NCBI GenBank assembly: GCA_964017065.1
Contig: OZ024788.1
Span: 4,232,887 to 4,296,886, forward strand
Reading direction: 5' to 3'
Source of the DNA: Haliclona indistincta
Taxonomy: Eukaryota > Porifera > Demospongiae > Haplosclerida > Chalinidae
Length of the DNA stretch: 64,000 nucleotides
This document shows, one piece after another, positions 41,671-53,162 of this stretch (positions are counted from its first letter, which is position 1; the number at the start of each line of letters is the position of its first letter). The translations under genes and the position numbers were made by a program. The notes under the pieces are model-generated. The model ran no database searches and was not told where the DNA came from. It saw only the letters and a list, made by a program, of their open reading frames with translations.

Positions 41671-42560
41671 AGTAAAGTAAAAAAGTTTTAATAAAAAAAA
41701 AATAAAAAGTGTAGGGATGACGCTTGCAAAAGTAAAGGAACAAGATGGGATGATGCTTGCAAAAGTAAAGGAACAAGATGGGATGATTCTTGCAAAAGTA
41801 AAGGAACAAGATGGGATGGTGCTTGCAAAAGTAAAGGAACAAGATGGGATGATGCTTGCAAAAGTGAAGTATGTAAAAGTCCCAAGTATCCCTACATCAG
41901 CGGCTTGAAGGAGGACGCAGTCCGATGAAGTAATTGCCGGTTGTAAACAACTAGAGGTATCTGTGTTTGGAGGACGCAGTCCGATGAAGTAATTGACGGT
42001 TGTAAACATGCAACTAGTGGTATCTGTGTTTGGAGGACGCAGTCCGATGAAGTAATTGACGGTTGTAAACAACTAGAGGTATCTGTGTTTGGAGGACGCA
42101 GTCCGATGAAGTAATTGACGGTTGTAAACAACTAGAGGTATCTGTGTTTGGAGGACACAGTCCGATGAAGTAATTGACGGTTGTAAACATGCAACTAGAG
42201 GTATCTGTGTTTGGAGAACGCAGTCCGATGGAGTAGTTGACAGTTGTAAATAACTAGAGGTATCTGTGGTTTGGAAGACATAGTCCGATAAGTAATTGAC
42301 GGTTGTAAAAGGTATAGGAAGAGGATTCCGCATATGTCAGTTGCACGCCATCGCAGCAAGCCGCTGATGTAGGGATACTTGGGACTTTTACATACTTCAC
42401 TTTTGCAAGCATCATCCCATCTTGTTCCTTTACTTTTGCAAGCACCATCCCATCTTGTTCCTTTACTTTTGCAAGAATCATCCCATCTTGTTCCTTTACT
42501 TTTGCAAGCATCATCCCTACACTTTTTATTATTTTTTTATTAAAACTTTTTTACTTTACT
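41671..42560. mobile_element. Foldback element with tandem repeats in arms and loop
   Basis: The outer arms (41,671-41,907 and about 42,355-42,560) are inverted copies. Each arm holds a 33-bp tandem unit (GCTTGCAAAAGTAAAGGAAC core): five in the left arm, four in the right. The loop carries seven or so direct repeats of about 60-70 bp containing GACGCAGTCCGATGAAGTAA. The arm tips next to the loop read TATCCCTACATCAGCGGCTT, closely like the hairpins at 1-1,046 and 58,883-59,892, so these belong to one broader family. ORFs here are repeat artefacts. Confidence 0.85.
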
Positions 42561-42904
42561 TTTAATTTTATCATGCACTTATCAATATCTACCACATCAC
42601 AAACTAACGTCATCACCGAATCCTTTGACATTTACAAGTCTAGGAACATCACAAACTTGCCTCTATCCTCTTCCTAATTATAGTTCTGTATTATATCACA
42701 TCACACACGTGTTAGACCCATGAATTTATGCGCTATGTTTTTGTAGAACATATAGGCACTTTTCAGGACTAAGTCTAACCCTCCACCTTTGTATATTATA
42801 ACCCTCATTAAAAGTTGGAGATCCCAAAAAAGAGAGAGAGAGAGAAAGAAAGAGAGAGAGATGAAGACTGTACACTACAGCACACACATTCTTACATTAC
42901 ACAT
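42561..42904. other. Spacer between foldback and USP47-like fragment
   Basis: AT-rich; includes a short GA tract at 42,831-42,861. No gene seen. Confidence 0.5.
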
Positions 42905-43446
42905 CTGTTTTTCTCTCTCCTGTTGAGCCTTCTTGTCGTGCTGCTCTTGTTCCCATCTCGTGATCTCCTCGGTCAGGTGAGAAGGGAACTTCGCCTTCTT
43001 TAAGAACACTATAGACAAACAATAAGCTCTATTAGACAGCAACAGATGATGTTATGCACCTTCGTTCCTGTCACAATCTATTCTTCGATACATCAACATG
43101 TAGGCATTAGCAGAACTGGAAAAAGTGAGTCAAGCATCAGTGAGTACACTATCATGTAGCTCACTTGGCGTACATAGATGAGTAGTATGATGAGGAAGAC
43201 TTGTACATACCACCAAACGTCTGATGTATATCCTCTTCAGTGATCTATAGCACATCATAATTAGTAAAACATCACTCAGATTTGTGACTCTTTCTCTCTC
43301 TGTGACTTACTCTCGAAACAGTCTGGTCATTGAAACAGTACCAGTGCTTGTCCTCTAGTGACCTATGGAGAACCCACAAGCAGTCACTCACATAGACAAC
43401 ACACACATGCACATGCACACACACAAATGCACGCACACGCACACGC

Positions 43447-43482
<36 letters not shown>

Positions 43483-44950
43483 ACACGCACGCACGCACAC
43501 ACACGAACGCACACACACAAGTCACTACATACTTGATGTAAGCATAGTAGTGTCCACCTACTGCACTGCCTGAGTGTACCAAGATAGAGAACAGCTCATA
43601 CACAAAGGGACCCTATGGAATTAAAATGACGTGACCATTTCAAAATGTAGTCTGTACATGTACAAACAGCATCTGTAGTTACATAAACATTACACCACCA
43701 CATAAGCATAGAATAATATTTCATTTTATTCTGTTAACCTTCTTGAGCAGAGTCACTACTGCATTCTCCTCATTAGCAGGAGCAATCTCTCCCTCTTCCA
43801 GTACTGATTCCTCCTTCTCAGTGTCCTCCTCAATAAGAGGCTCTTCAGCCGAGTCTGATAGATCGAGACGCTGTCTGGTGGCGTCAATTCGTGGACTGTG
43901 ATGGCTGGGCTTTGAGCTGGAGTAAAAACAAATCAAGAGGTAGTAGCAGCCATTAGCTCACTAGTGAGTGGTCTTGTAGCCGCTGGAAGTAGCAGCAGCA
44001 TACGAGGGTGGAGGATCTGGCTTGAAACACTCCACAACAAATGACTTGTACTGTTCAGCAACATCTGGTGATGCTGGAGGCTGGAGGAGACGGAACACAT
44101 GATACACTGACCTACACTTATATACCCACTAACCAAGTTATCAGGATCAACGAATCCATTGAGATCAAGCAGTCTTGGAAAGGTCATTCTGGTCGAACAC
44201 AATGCAAACATTAAAAACCACTGAACAGGCATAGCTTACTTGTCATTCAGTTTGATGCGGTGCATGGTTTGGTAGTCAAAATCGAATCGTTTCAATTGTA
44301 GTGTTAGCACTTAGCAGGTATGGAAATCGCTTGAACTTCAGTCCCTATTGTAAGGAAATGATCTCATTAGCATGTGTGTGTAAGATCATTTACCTTGAGA
44401 GCATCCTGTTTCTTCTTACACGTACCACAGAGATACTAAACGAAAGATTAATCAACACTTTGACTGATTTAGTTCCAAACTCACTTGATTGTCTTCCTGC
44501 AATGTCTCTGGCTCAACAAAAGCCTTCAGCGCTTCTTCCTATAGCACAAAATAACTCCTCACATACCACCGTGCTGTCTCTACTTACCACACTCTCGTAA
44601 GCATGGTTTGAACCAAACGGTCTAATAACCAGTGGAATATCAAGGAAGTGAAGGAACGTGTCCTCTCTAGCGCTAACAGTACCGCACTAAGAGGGCAGAT
44701 AATAACAGAGTGACAGAGGATTATCAGAATTTACTCCTTTGCACTTGACATAAAGTTCATTGATGAGATCTCCTTGCATCTATTGCTGACGATCTTTGTC
44801 CCTCAAGAACCACCGAGCCGACAGAGCTCCTGTACATCATGTTGCTGCCAGGCTGACAGACAGACAGCATCTCGATCCCAGGTACGTTCCGAGTGTGTCC
44901 CATTCCACATCTTTCAGCTCTCGGACAATAAGGCCGGTATCAAGAGGCTT
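42905..44950 (-). pseudogene. USP47-like ubiquitin protease fragment with frameshifts
   Basis: Exons in minus order give AWQQHDVQELCR (about 44,860), GDLINELY (44,770), SAREDTFL and LDIPLVIRPFGS (44,690-44,620), EEALKAFVEPETLQEDN (44,540), YLCGTCKKKQDALK (44,440), LQLKRFDFDYQTMHRIKLND (about 44,310-44,250), an acidic exon (43,930-43,730), YELFSILVHSGSAVGGHYYA (43,610), HWYCFNDQTVSR (43,360), ITEEDIHQTFGG (43,240), ANAYMLMYRR (43,110) and 43,015-42,905. The catalytic His in GGHYYA and Asn in FND are present, as is the zinc C-x2-C, but the Cys box is missing at the 5' edge next to the retroelement at 45,024. A 7-base insertion near 44,305 and a stop with a shift near 44,800 break the frame. The family normally runs past 1,300 residues and acts in deubiquitination. 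Confidence 0.72.
43403..43515 (+). repeat. (CA)n microsatellite
   Basis: CA and CACG dinucleotide tract inside an intron of the USP47-like fragment. Confidence 0.9.
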
Positions 44951-45023
44951 TGTTGACATGTTACTTTACGAGCCCCGTCCCAGCAACTAGCACTGCTAGA
45001 GCATAAAGAAGTATAAAAAAATT

Positions 45024-48000
45024 ATGGCGTCCAACGCAACGTGCCCTGTATGTCGGCGCCATTTCTCTATCACATCCTGTTGAGTGCTGAGAGTTCACGG
45101 CCCTCTATTCAATCGTTGTGCTGGTTCTGGTCAGTTCCTGATTTCCTCCACCCAGTCCGCCTGCTTGCCTCCCTCATCTATTGCACGTGGTCCCAGCACT
45201 GCTTCTCCCGAAAGAAGTCCCGAGGCTGGAACTGTGGTTTTGCCCACGGCACGGTTCTCCGTAGAGCACTCATCTCTCTCTTCACCTGGTTTGACATCTC
45301 TTGCCAGGCTCAACAACAGCGTCACTGTGGTTGAACACGATGTGACTCAAGTCGACACCGCAACTCTTGACCGTAGTGAAAATAGTTTCGTAGCTCTTGA
45401 CCGTAGTGAAAATACTTTCAGCGTATTTCTTGATATGCTTGATGAGGCTGTCCCTGATGAAGTTGGTGCCTCTGTTGTGAACAATGATGATGGACGTGCT
45501 GAATGTCTTGTGTGTCACAGATGGTTTCGTATAACGGATGCTGGCTTTCTTCGCACACATGGTCCACAAGATTCTAGGTGCCCTGGTTCTCAACAGCCTA
45601 TTGTCACTCACGCACACAGGACGACTGCCCCCAACTCGTGTAACCCGGCAGAAAAAGCAAATATCTTTAATCTTCAAAATATTCCCATCATCAAAAGAAT
45701 CCCTCGAGCATCCAGACACCATGCCACCTTGAAGTTTGTGTCATTGCTCAAAGATGTTGTAAAATCTAATTCACATGATTCTTGGTCTAGACTGCTTTCT
45801 TTTGCACCTACACATCTTTATGCTCCTACTCGTGGTGGCAAGAGACGATCTTTGGCTACTACAATTAACAAACAACTCGATAATGATGATGGTCCACCTG
45901 AAAGTCTGATTTATTCTCAGGAAAGTTCTCAGATCATGGTTCTCAGATCTTCTCAGATCATGGTTCTCAGATCTCTACATGGTTCTCAGATCTCTGGCAC
46001 GCAAGGTCCCTGGTGTCTTCCTGCTTAGAGGAAGGAGATTTTAGAGGAGCTGTCAAATTAGCCTCTACGTCTTCTACTGTTGCTGAGGCGAGTGAAGAGA
46101 CTTTTATTGCTCTTCAAGATAAGCATCTCCTGCCAGCTGTAACTCTTATCCTCCTCCTCCTTCTTCTGGTGATTCATTTGTTGTCATTGTTTTTGAGATC
46201 GCAGCCGCAATTAGATCTTTTCCAGCCGGTTCTTCTGCTGGTCCCGATAGCCTTGGACCTCAACACTTGAAGGAGATGGTCGCTGAGGGCCCAATGGATG
46301 TCCATTGTTACTTGCTCTAGCATCATTCTGCGACCTTGTTCTTGAAGGCAAAACACCTGTGTCCATACGTCCATTTTTCTTTGGGCCTGCCTGACTGCAT
46401 TGAGAAAGAGTGATGGTGGTGTGAGACCCATTGCTTCTGGCTGCACTATTCGGCGGCTGGTGGCCAAGGTTGCTTGCACCAGAGCAGCTGATGAGATTTC
46501 ATCTTTGCTCCTTTCTCGTCAGCTAGGTTTCAAAGTAAAGGGTGGTATCGAGGCTGCTGTTCATTGTGCGAGACTTTATCTAAATCAGATGCCTTCAACT
46601 AATGCATTGCTCAAATTTGACTTCAAGAATGCATTTAACTCCCTTCACCGAATCAATATGCTGCAGTCTGTGAGAGAGCGTTGCCCTGATCTCTATCCAT
46701 TCGTTCGATTCACTCTTCCTATTCAGCTGAGTCTCTTCTCTTCTGGGAAGGCCGCACAATTCCATCTGCTGAAGGTGTTCAGCAAGGTGATCCTCTTGGT
46801 CCTCTTCTTTTCTGTTTGACCATTCACGGTACTTTATCCTCTCTCAATTCTGAATTCTGTGTTTCCTATTTGGATGATACACATGTATTAGTATTGGTGC
46901 CCATTTTGATGTGCTAAAGGAAGACATTACTTTGATCAAGAGAGCAGATCATTTGGGTCTTGTGCTTAATTCTTTGAAATCTGAGATAATTTGCTCCACC
47001 TCTAATATTTCAGACTTGCTTCTTCCTGAACTCCCAGGTGCACGTATCGTCAATCCCTCTTCAGCTTGTCTCCTGGGTTCCCCTATCGGTGTTGTTGACA
47101 GTGTTTTGACCTGGTCATCAAGGACAAGATTTCTTCTATGCAGTTAATGGGGAAAGGCTGCATCATTTCTCAAGTCATGATGCCATTCTGCTCCTACGGC
47201 ATTCTTTTTCCATACCAAGACTGATGCATTTGCTTTGTACAGCTCCTGCTTTCTTGCACCCTCTCTCAGTGAGTACGACTCTGTGTTATGCTCTCTCTTA
47301 AGCTCCATCATCAATGTCCAGCTGTCATCTGACAGTCTCACATGGTTGCAGGCTTCTCTTCCTGTTAAGTATGGAGGGCTAGGGTTCCGCAGTGTGGTAC
47401 AGTTGGCACCTTCCTGTTTTCTTTCTTCTGCCGCTGCTTCACAGGAACTCATCCCTCAAATACTCCCTCAGAGCCTACCGCTATTGTATAAGGATGAAGC
47501 TTTGTCCTGCTGGTCTGCGAGAATTCCAGATCCAAGTTTACCCTCAACTGTTGATGCATGTCGTCAGAAAGCATGGGATCTGCCTCACATAAAGTACACA
47601 CAAGATTTTCTTCTTTCAAATACTTTTGACTCTATTTCCCGTGCCAGACTGATGGCAGTGTTGACTCCTGAGGCCGGTGCCTGGCTCCAAGTCCTCTCCA
47701 TTTCTGCACTCGGGCTGAGGATGGACGATGAGACTATTAGGATAGCAGTGGCTCTCCGTCTAGGTCTACCAATCTGTACACCACACACATGTCGACAATG
47801 TGGAATCAGAGTGGACACTTAAGCACATCACGGTCTCTCTTGTCATAAAAACAGTGGAAAACACCATCATCATGCAACAGTTAACAGTGTCTTGTACAGA
47901 GCAATGACTTCAGCAGGCTTACCATCTACCCTCGAGCCTTCAGGTTTGTCAAGATCAGACGGCAAGAGACCGGATGGCCTTACATCAGTGCCTTGGTCCC

Positions 48001-48340
48001 ATGTAAGATCATTGATTTGGGACGTTACTATCCCTGACACACTAGCATCATCCTACCACCCATTAGCAGTGTCAAAGGCTGGTGCAGTTGCAGCTAGAGC
48101 AGAGTCACTAAAAGAGTCTAAGTACCAACAATTAGCTTGATCGTATCTATTTTCACCTCTTGCCATTGAATCACTTGGTGCAATTGGCCCAAAATCATGG
48201 AATTTCCTGACTGACCTCGGTCGCCGTATCAAGCGTTACAGTGGTGAAGCAAAATCATTGTCTTATCTAACTCAAAGACTGTCAGTAGCAGTCCAACAGG
48301 GGAACGCCATATTAATAAGGGGCACACTTCCTACTTAATC
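45024..48340 (+). pseudogene. Decayed R2-type non-LTR retrotransposon (RT with restriction-like endonuclease)
   Basis: The reading starts MASNATCPVCRRHFS and contains two C2HC-type fingers, CPVC...H...C at about 45,045-45,115 (with an in-frame TGA) and CLVC...THGP...C at about 45,505-45,580. RT blocks follow: GPDSLGPQHLKEM (46,240), VRPIASGCTIRRLVAK (46,420), catalytic FDFKNAFNSL (46,617) and YLDD (46,865). The C-terminus has a CCHC knuckle C-RQ-C...H...C (47,790-47,850, one stop) and an endonuclease signature RPDG...WDVTIP (about 47,970-48,035). This order (N-terminal fingers, RT, CCHC, restriction-like endonuclease) defines R2-like clades. At least four frameshifts or stops make it inactive. 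A duplication of GGTTCTCAGATC units at 45,945-46,000 is one lesion. Confidence 0.8.
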
Positions 48341-48510
48341 ATGTGACTTGTTTTCTTAACTTTTTGTTCTTGTAATAGTAAAAATTATTGTAGTCTAGTT
48401 TGTTTTTTTCCCTTTTGTTTGTTTGTCAGTATAATTGTTTTTTTTCCCTACACCTTAGTGTTACCTAAACAGTTTTGTTATAATAGTGATAAAGACAAAA
48501 GAAAAGTCAA
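48341..48510. other. T-rich spacer, probable retroelement 3' tail
   Basis: T-rich sequence between the R2-like remnant and the NLR-4 stop, with no defined poly(A) or gene. NLR-4 and the retroelement converge here. Confidence 0.5.
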
Positions 48511-51500
48511 TTACAGAAATTTTATTTGAATAGGAGGTAGTCCATTGTCTTGTCTTGCAATTTTGAAACGTTTAATTATATCTTCCGTTACCTCATACTG
48601 TCTCGATAAGTATAACACTTTCAAAGATGAGTTCAGTATAAGTGAGTCAAGAATGCGAGAGATAGAATAATAAGTGAAAGAAAGGTCGAGTGTTTCTAAA
48701 GAACAAAATGGCAATGCTTGAGTAGCACATTCCATGTCATCATCTGTCATTCTTATGCGACTTATGTTTAAGTGTAGCAAGGTTGTGTTGTGTTTAAGCC
48801 CTTGAAAAGTATGTGAAATGATTGAATTTGTACTAGTATGGTCAGGGTTATTTCTTGAAAGATCAAGATGAGTAAGTGACTTGTTGACCTGAAGCATTTT
48901 AGTGAGAGACCTAGCAGTGTCTGGGTCTGCAGCTGTTATACCTGTATTGCTTAGATTCAAGTTGACCAGAGTAGTATTGCTTTGAAGACCTTCAAAGACG
49001 TAGTGAGCTCCTGAATCACATATTTGATTTTCTGAAAGATCAAGATGAGTAAGTGACTTGTTGACCTGAAGCATTTTAGTGAGAGACCTAGCAGTGTCTG
49101 GGTCTGCAGCTGTTATACCTGTATTTCTTAGATTCAAGTTAACCAGAGTATTATTGTGTTGAAGACCTTCAAAGACGCAGTGGGATCCTGAATCTATGAA
49201 TGAGTTCCCTGAAAGATCAAGATATTGTAGTGATTTGTTCACTTGAAGCATTTCGATGAGAGCTGAGATATTCTTCTCAGTGTATTGCACATCATGCATA
49301 TTGAGTAGACTGAGTTTAGTAAGGGAGGAGTTTGTTTGTAGTGCTGTTGCGATGTGCAGCAAACCATCTTCCTGGTCAAACTGGATGGCACCATTAGCTA
49401 TACGAAGTTCACTAATAGCTGGAGACAGTTTAAGGTGAGATGCTATAAGTTTTACTCCTGGCCCAGTAATGGATGGTTTAAATACATTTTCTCCAACTTT
49501 ATAATACGGTCCATAATCATCGTCGTCACTATCATTAGTCTGCTGTACTGTAAATACCAGTTTACGTGAGAAATTACCAGCTGTGGAAAGTTCTTCAACA
49601 GGATATTTTGAGAGTTCGGTTAGCAATAACTTCAACAGGTAGTGGTCATTAATCCCAACAACAGAAAGGTGCACAGGTGGCACATTGGTACTATGACACG
49701 GCATGGACAGTAGTGAGGTTATGAAGTAGCCAATTGCTAAGTAATCTGATGGATTATGTATTTTTGAAAATTCCAATATCACGTTGGTTGAAAATTCAGG
49801 ATCAACGAGTTGGCATAGAGAAGGTTGTTGTGTTTCAAAGAAACAGTGTAGCAAAGGTAGGATCTTCTCTAGACTTGAAATACCATGCTGATAAGATGAA
49901 ATGAATTCTTGTATCTCTGGATTGTTCAGTTTCGTGAAGCCACAATAGTAAAGAAGTACAGCTTGAAAACGAGAGCTTTCAAACAATTTCTTGAACACTT
50001 TTATTTGTTCACTTGAGGCCATCTGGGAAATATGATAGGCGGCAAGAAGCTGTTGAACTGAGAGATGAAGAAAGTTGTACGAGAGAAATTTGCTAGTAAG
50101 TGTAAGTCCCTGAACAGCCTGGAGTAGCCCTAATGAAGGGAGATCATTTGGCAGGTGAGACGATTGCAAATCCTTGTAGTAGAATATAACTTTGTCCTGC
50201 ATTACTCCATTGTAAGCTAATACACTGAGGTTACTCAGTGAAGACTTAAGGTCATCAGGAAGGTCATCAAGTGAGGATAATTCAGATAAACTCGTGTCTG
50301 GCTCATGTGTTGCATGTTCTCGGACTATGCTACAGAGTACGAGAAAACAGAAAAGCTCATGGCGCGTGGTAGGGAGGGCTCCATTCATTGTCAGGAATGC
50401 ATTCACCAGTATTGCCGAATGTAGAGGTATATAACAGTATCCTTCTATAACAGGGTGCTCTTTAAGATGCCGGAGAAGTTTTTGAACTTGAGTGTCATCG
50501 TCACCTATAGCTTTCTCAATGTACTCACGGATCTGGTGTGGGGTAAATCCCATAATCTCTACTCGTCGATCAGCTATGGTGAGTAGGTTTCCTGATGCCA
50601 CTGGTCGAGAGGTGATAACAACATAACTTTGATGAAGAGACAGCTTATGTGGTTGGTGAATGATTGTGGAAACAAGTGAGTTACTCATTAGGCTGAGTGG
50701 AAACTCATCCCATCCATCGAATATAAAAAGCACTCTTGCTCCATGTAAAGCTTGAATTTTAGAGACGATCATATGTTGAGATTGAGACGAGGTAGTATCA
50801 GATGGTAGAATGTCAGCCAAGGTCAAAGCTTTCTGAATGGCTTCATCTCGCAAGTAAGCTAGGACTACGATGTCAAATCTCGCTAACCAAAACGCACCTT
50901 GTGCCCATTGGTGGCAAATGTGTAGAGCAAGTGTGCTCTTCCCTCCTCCAGGGGCTCCTTCAATAAGACATACTCTACCTTGTGGTTGTGGTGGTGGTAG
51001 TACAACTAAAGGTTGTGGTAGAAAGAGGTCATGGAGACAAACGGAGGATTTCTTGTGATCAAGAATTGTTTCGATCTTTCCCTGCTGTGCCAGTCTGATC
51101 ATTTCCTCCTCTGGTCCCCCACGTCGTAGCCCTTCAGCTCCGATCATTGCTAGTTGTATGAACTCACATTTTGGGAGGTGGGACCAATGTTGGGAGGTGC
51201 GGCTGTGAGAGAGTGAAGAGTACAATTCTTTAAGGTAGGAAGCATAAGAAGTGAGAGTATCAGGATGAGATGGATTGGATAGAGAATCTAACAAGAAATT
51301 TTTAGAGTTAGTTAGTGTCATTAAACGAGACAAGCGTACTTACCTTCCTCAGTGTCTGAAGAGTTGCTGCTATTAGATGACTTTGTCAGCAATTTTTGGA
51401 CTTTTAATCCAAGATCAAGCTTCCCACATTTTCTAAACACTCTGTACAATCGCTTGTACGTGGCTTTTGCTCCTCGTTTCTCCTTCCACTTTCTTAGCAT

Positions 51501-51713
51501 CGCTATCTTCTGTGGGAGTACAGAATGAGGGGCGGATCTTAGTATTTCGTGCTCTTCTGCTGCTGTTAGACCGAGGAATGGCAATATCTCTCTCCAATCT
51601 GTAACCAAAAGAGCAATTTCAACCAAATGTTCCTCAGAGCATAGCTTGTCCCAGCCAGATGGTTGCTGCGCTGAGTGATCTTCATGATGATCTTCTGCTC
51701 GTCTCTCTGCCAT
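48511..51713 (-). CDS. NLR-4: Death-NACHT-LRR receptor
   Basis: Two exons, 51,713-51,344 and 51,287-48,511, joined over a 56-bp intron (GTAAGT...TTGTTAG) in phase 1. The start is the methionine of MAERRAEDHHEDH. Exon 1 encodes a Death domain: WREILPFLGLTAAEEHEI, then MLRKWKEKRGAKATYKRLYR and a KCGKLDLG helix, the usual adaptor-binding fold. Exon 2 has NACHT Walker A GAPGGGKS, Walker B VLFIFDGWDEF and TSRPVA, followed after a helical region by at least six leucine-rich repeats (for example LTHLDLSENQICDSGAHYVF and VNLNLSNTGITAADPDT). Two LRR pairs are almost identical, indicating recent internal duplication. There is no 2A, leader or membrane span, so it should be cytosolic. This is the classic tripartite NLR layout reported in sponges. 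Confidence 0.9.
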
Positions 51714-51719
51714 GGCGCC

Positions 51720-51907
51720 GCTCCACTTGATGTACTGTGCAGCCTCGAAAAGTGGGGCGATTTGAGCCGCGCCTATAGAAAAGTGAGCCGCGCTTAGAAA
51801 AGTGGGGCGATTTGAGCCGCACCTAGAATCATAGATTCATGAGACTACGTAACCGGGATTGGAAACGACGGTCTGATGTCAATAGCATGCAGAGCTAGCT
51901 AGAGCTA
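51720..51907. other. NLR-4 upstream region with short tandem repeat
   Basis: Directly upstream of the NLR-4 start, AGTGGGGCGATTTGAGCCGC occurs twice in about 90 bp with a related third piece. It may be promoter-proximal. No TATA box is obvious. Confidence 0.45.
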
Positions 51908-52548
51908 GAGGTTTAGATTCACGTCGACGGCTAACGATAAACGCCTGTGATGTCACCATAATGTTACGGACAAACACGCGAGTATACTGACAAGAGCGGA
52001 AGTATAATGGGCGTGTACCGAAGCTCAACGTGCTTCTGAAAGCAGTCAGAGCACTGCTTGCACTGCTAACCTAGCCAGCTTTGGCGATCTACCACTTGTG
52101 AAGTCATCATTGTACTTGTAGCCTTCATGTATTGCTACTGCAACACAGAACCTCTAAAGTGAAGACACGTGGCCATGTAGGTGCTTCCACTGAAGTTGTT
52201 GTGCTAGCTACGGGCTAGTTCCAGCTCTTAGTCTTCTAGGTCTCCAGAGTAAGCCATGCGTATTGGCTAGTGATATAGCAATCGCGTTATCAAACATCGT
52301 TTATCGATCGCCGAAGGTACATAAGTAAGCTCTACTTTGGTCTAGACTGGTCGTATAACCGCGTTTGCTGACACCAAAAAGGGGCTGTAGACGAGAGTAA
52401 CCGCCGTCTGTGGCGATTTGAACGGCGACTGGATTAAAATTTATGACGTCAGCACACTATCTGTATTCAATTTTGTACTGCCCTCAATGAAAAAGCGTGA
52501 CGTCACAATTTAGCGTTCGCGTTAACCGTCGACGTGAATCTAAACCTC
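51908..52548. mobile_element. TA-flanked inverted-repeat element
   Basis: GAGGTTTAGATTCACGTCGA at the left and its complement at the right bound about 641 bp; TA flanks both ends. It is non-autonomous. The ends resemble the MITE at 24,500 in starting GAG with TTTAG close behind, so both may use the same transposase. Confidence 0.82.
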
Positions 52549-53149
52549 TACTGTACAGTAGCTCTCTCTAGCAACAGTCGTCACGCCAAGCAGAAATTTA
52601 TTATTTTGGTGACGTCATGCTAAACAACAAAATGGAGCGTTTGAGGTGTGTCTGGTTGCTAGTGAAGACCGTTCTTTTGTAGGTTATGACGATGATAGAG
52701 AACTTCAAAACATAACCTGAACGCTCCAGGGAGAACTTTGGTATATTTCTATGATTATCTCGACTTCAGTTGGCTGGTGTTTTTCCAGCTTCCGTCGTTT
52801 ATATAGTACCAGACTTTAAAATGGCGTCGTGGAGGAACAGAATTCTCGAGAAGCTAGCTACTTGTACATGCAGTGGAACAACTTATATTTAAGGTATGTT
52901 TTACATTGAATATTGCTTAATGTGTTTTATCTGTTGTCAGCGCGTATTTGTTGCGCCAAAAAATTCCTGACGGTGACAAACGTGACAACTGAGTTTTATA
53001 GTACATAATACTCGAGAAAAATGTGGTCTATAAAATTATTATGACGCACAAAGCACTTGTAGTTAGAAAGAACTGATCATACTTCCCATGTACTTGTTCG
53101 TATAATCTGTTTCATTGTCTGACTGATCAGAATCGATCATTGCTCCACT
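52549..53149. other. Gene-poor stretch
   Basis: No ORF of interest and no tRNA or strong repeat seen, except a tandem copy of AGAATCGATCATTGCTCCAC at 53,130-53,170 at the left edge of the next retroelement. Confidence 0.5.
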
Positions 53150-53162
53150 CTAGAATCGATCA

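Noticed and set aside
41717..41908. Regular 33-bp repeats resembling a CRISPR array
   Set aside because: No unique spacers; units are head-to-tail within an inverted arm of a foldback element in eukaryotic DNA.
43272..43603. Cys/Val-rich ORF in the CA repeat
   Set aside because: Dinucleotide repeat artefact apart from the USP-like exon at its upstream end.
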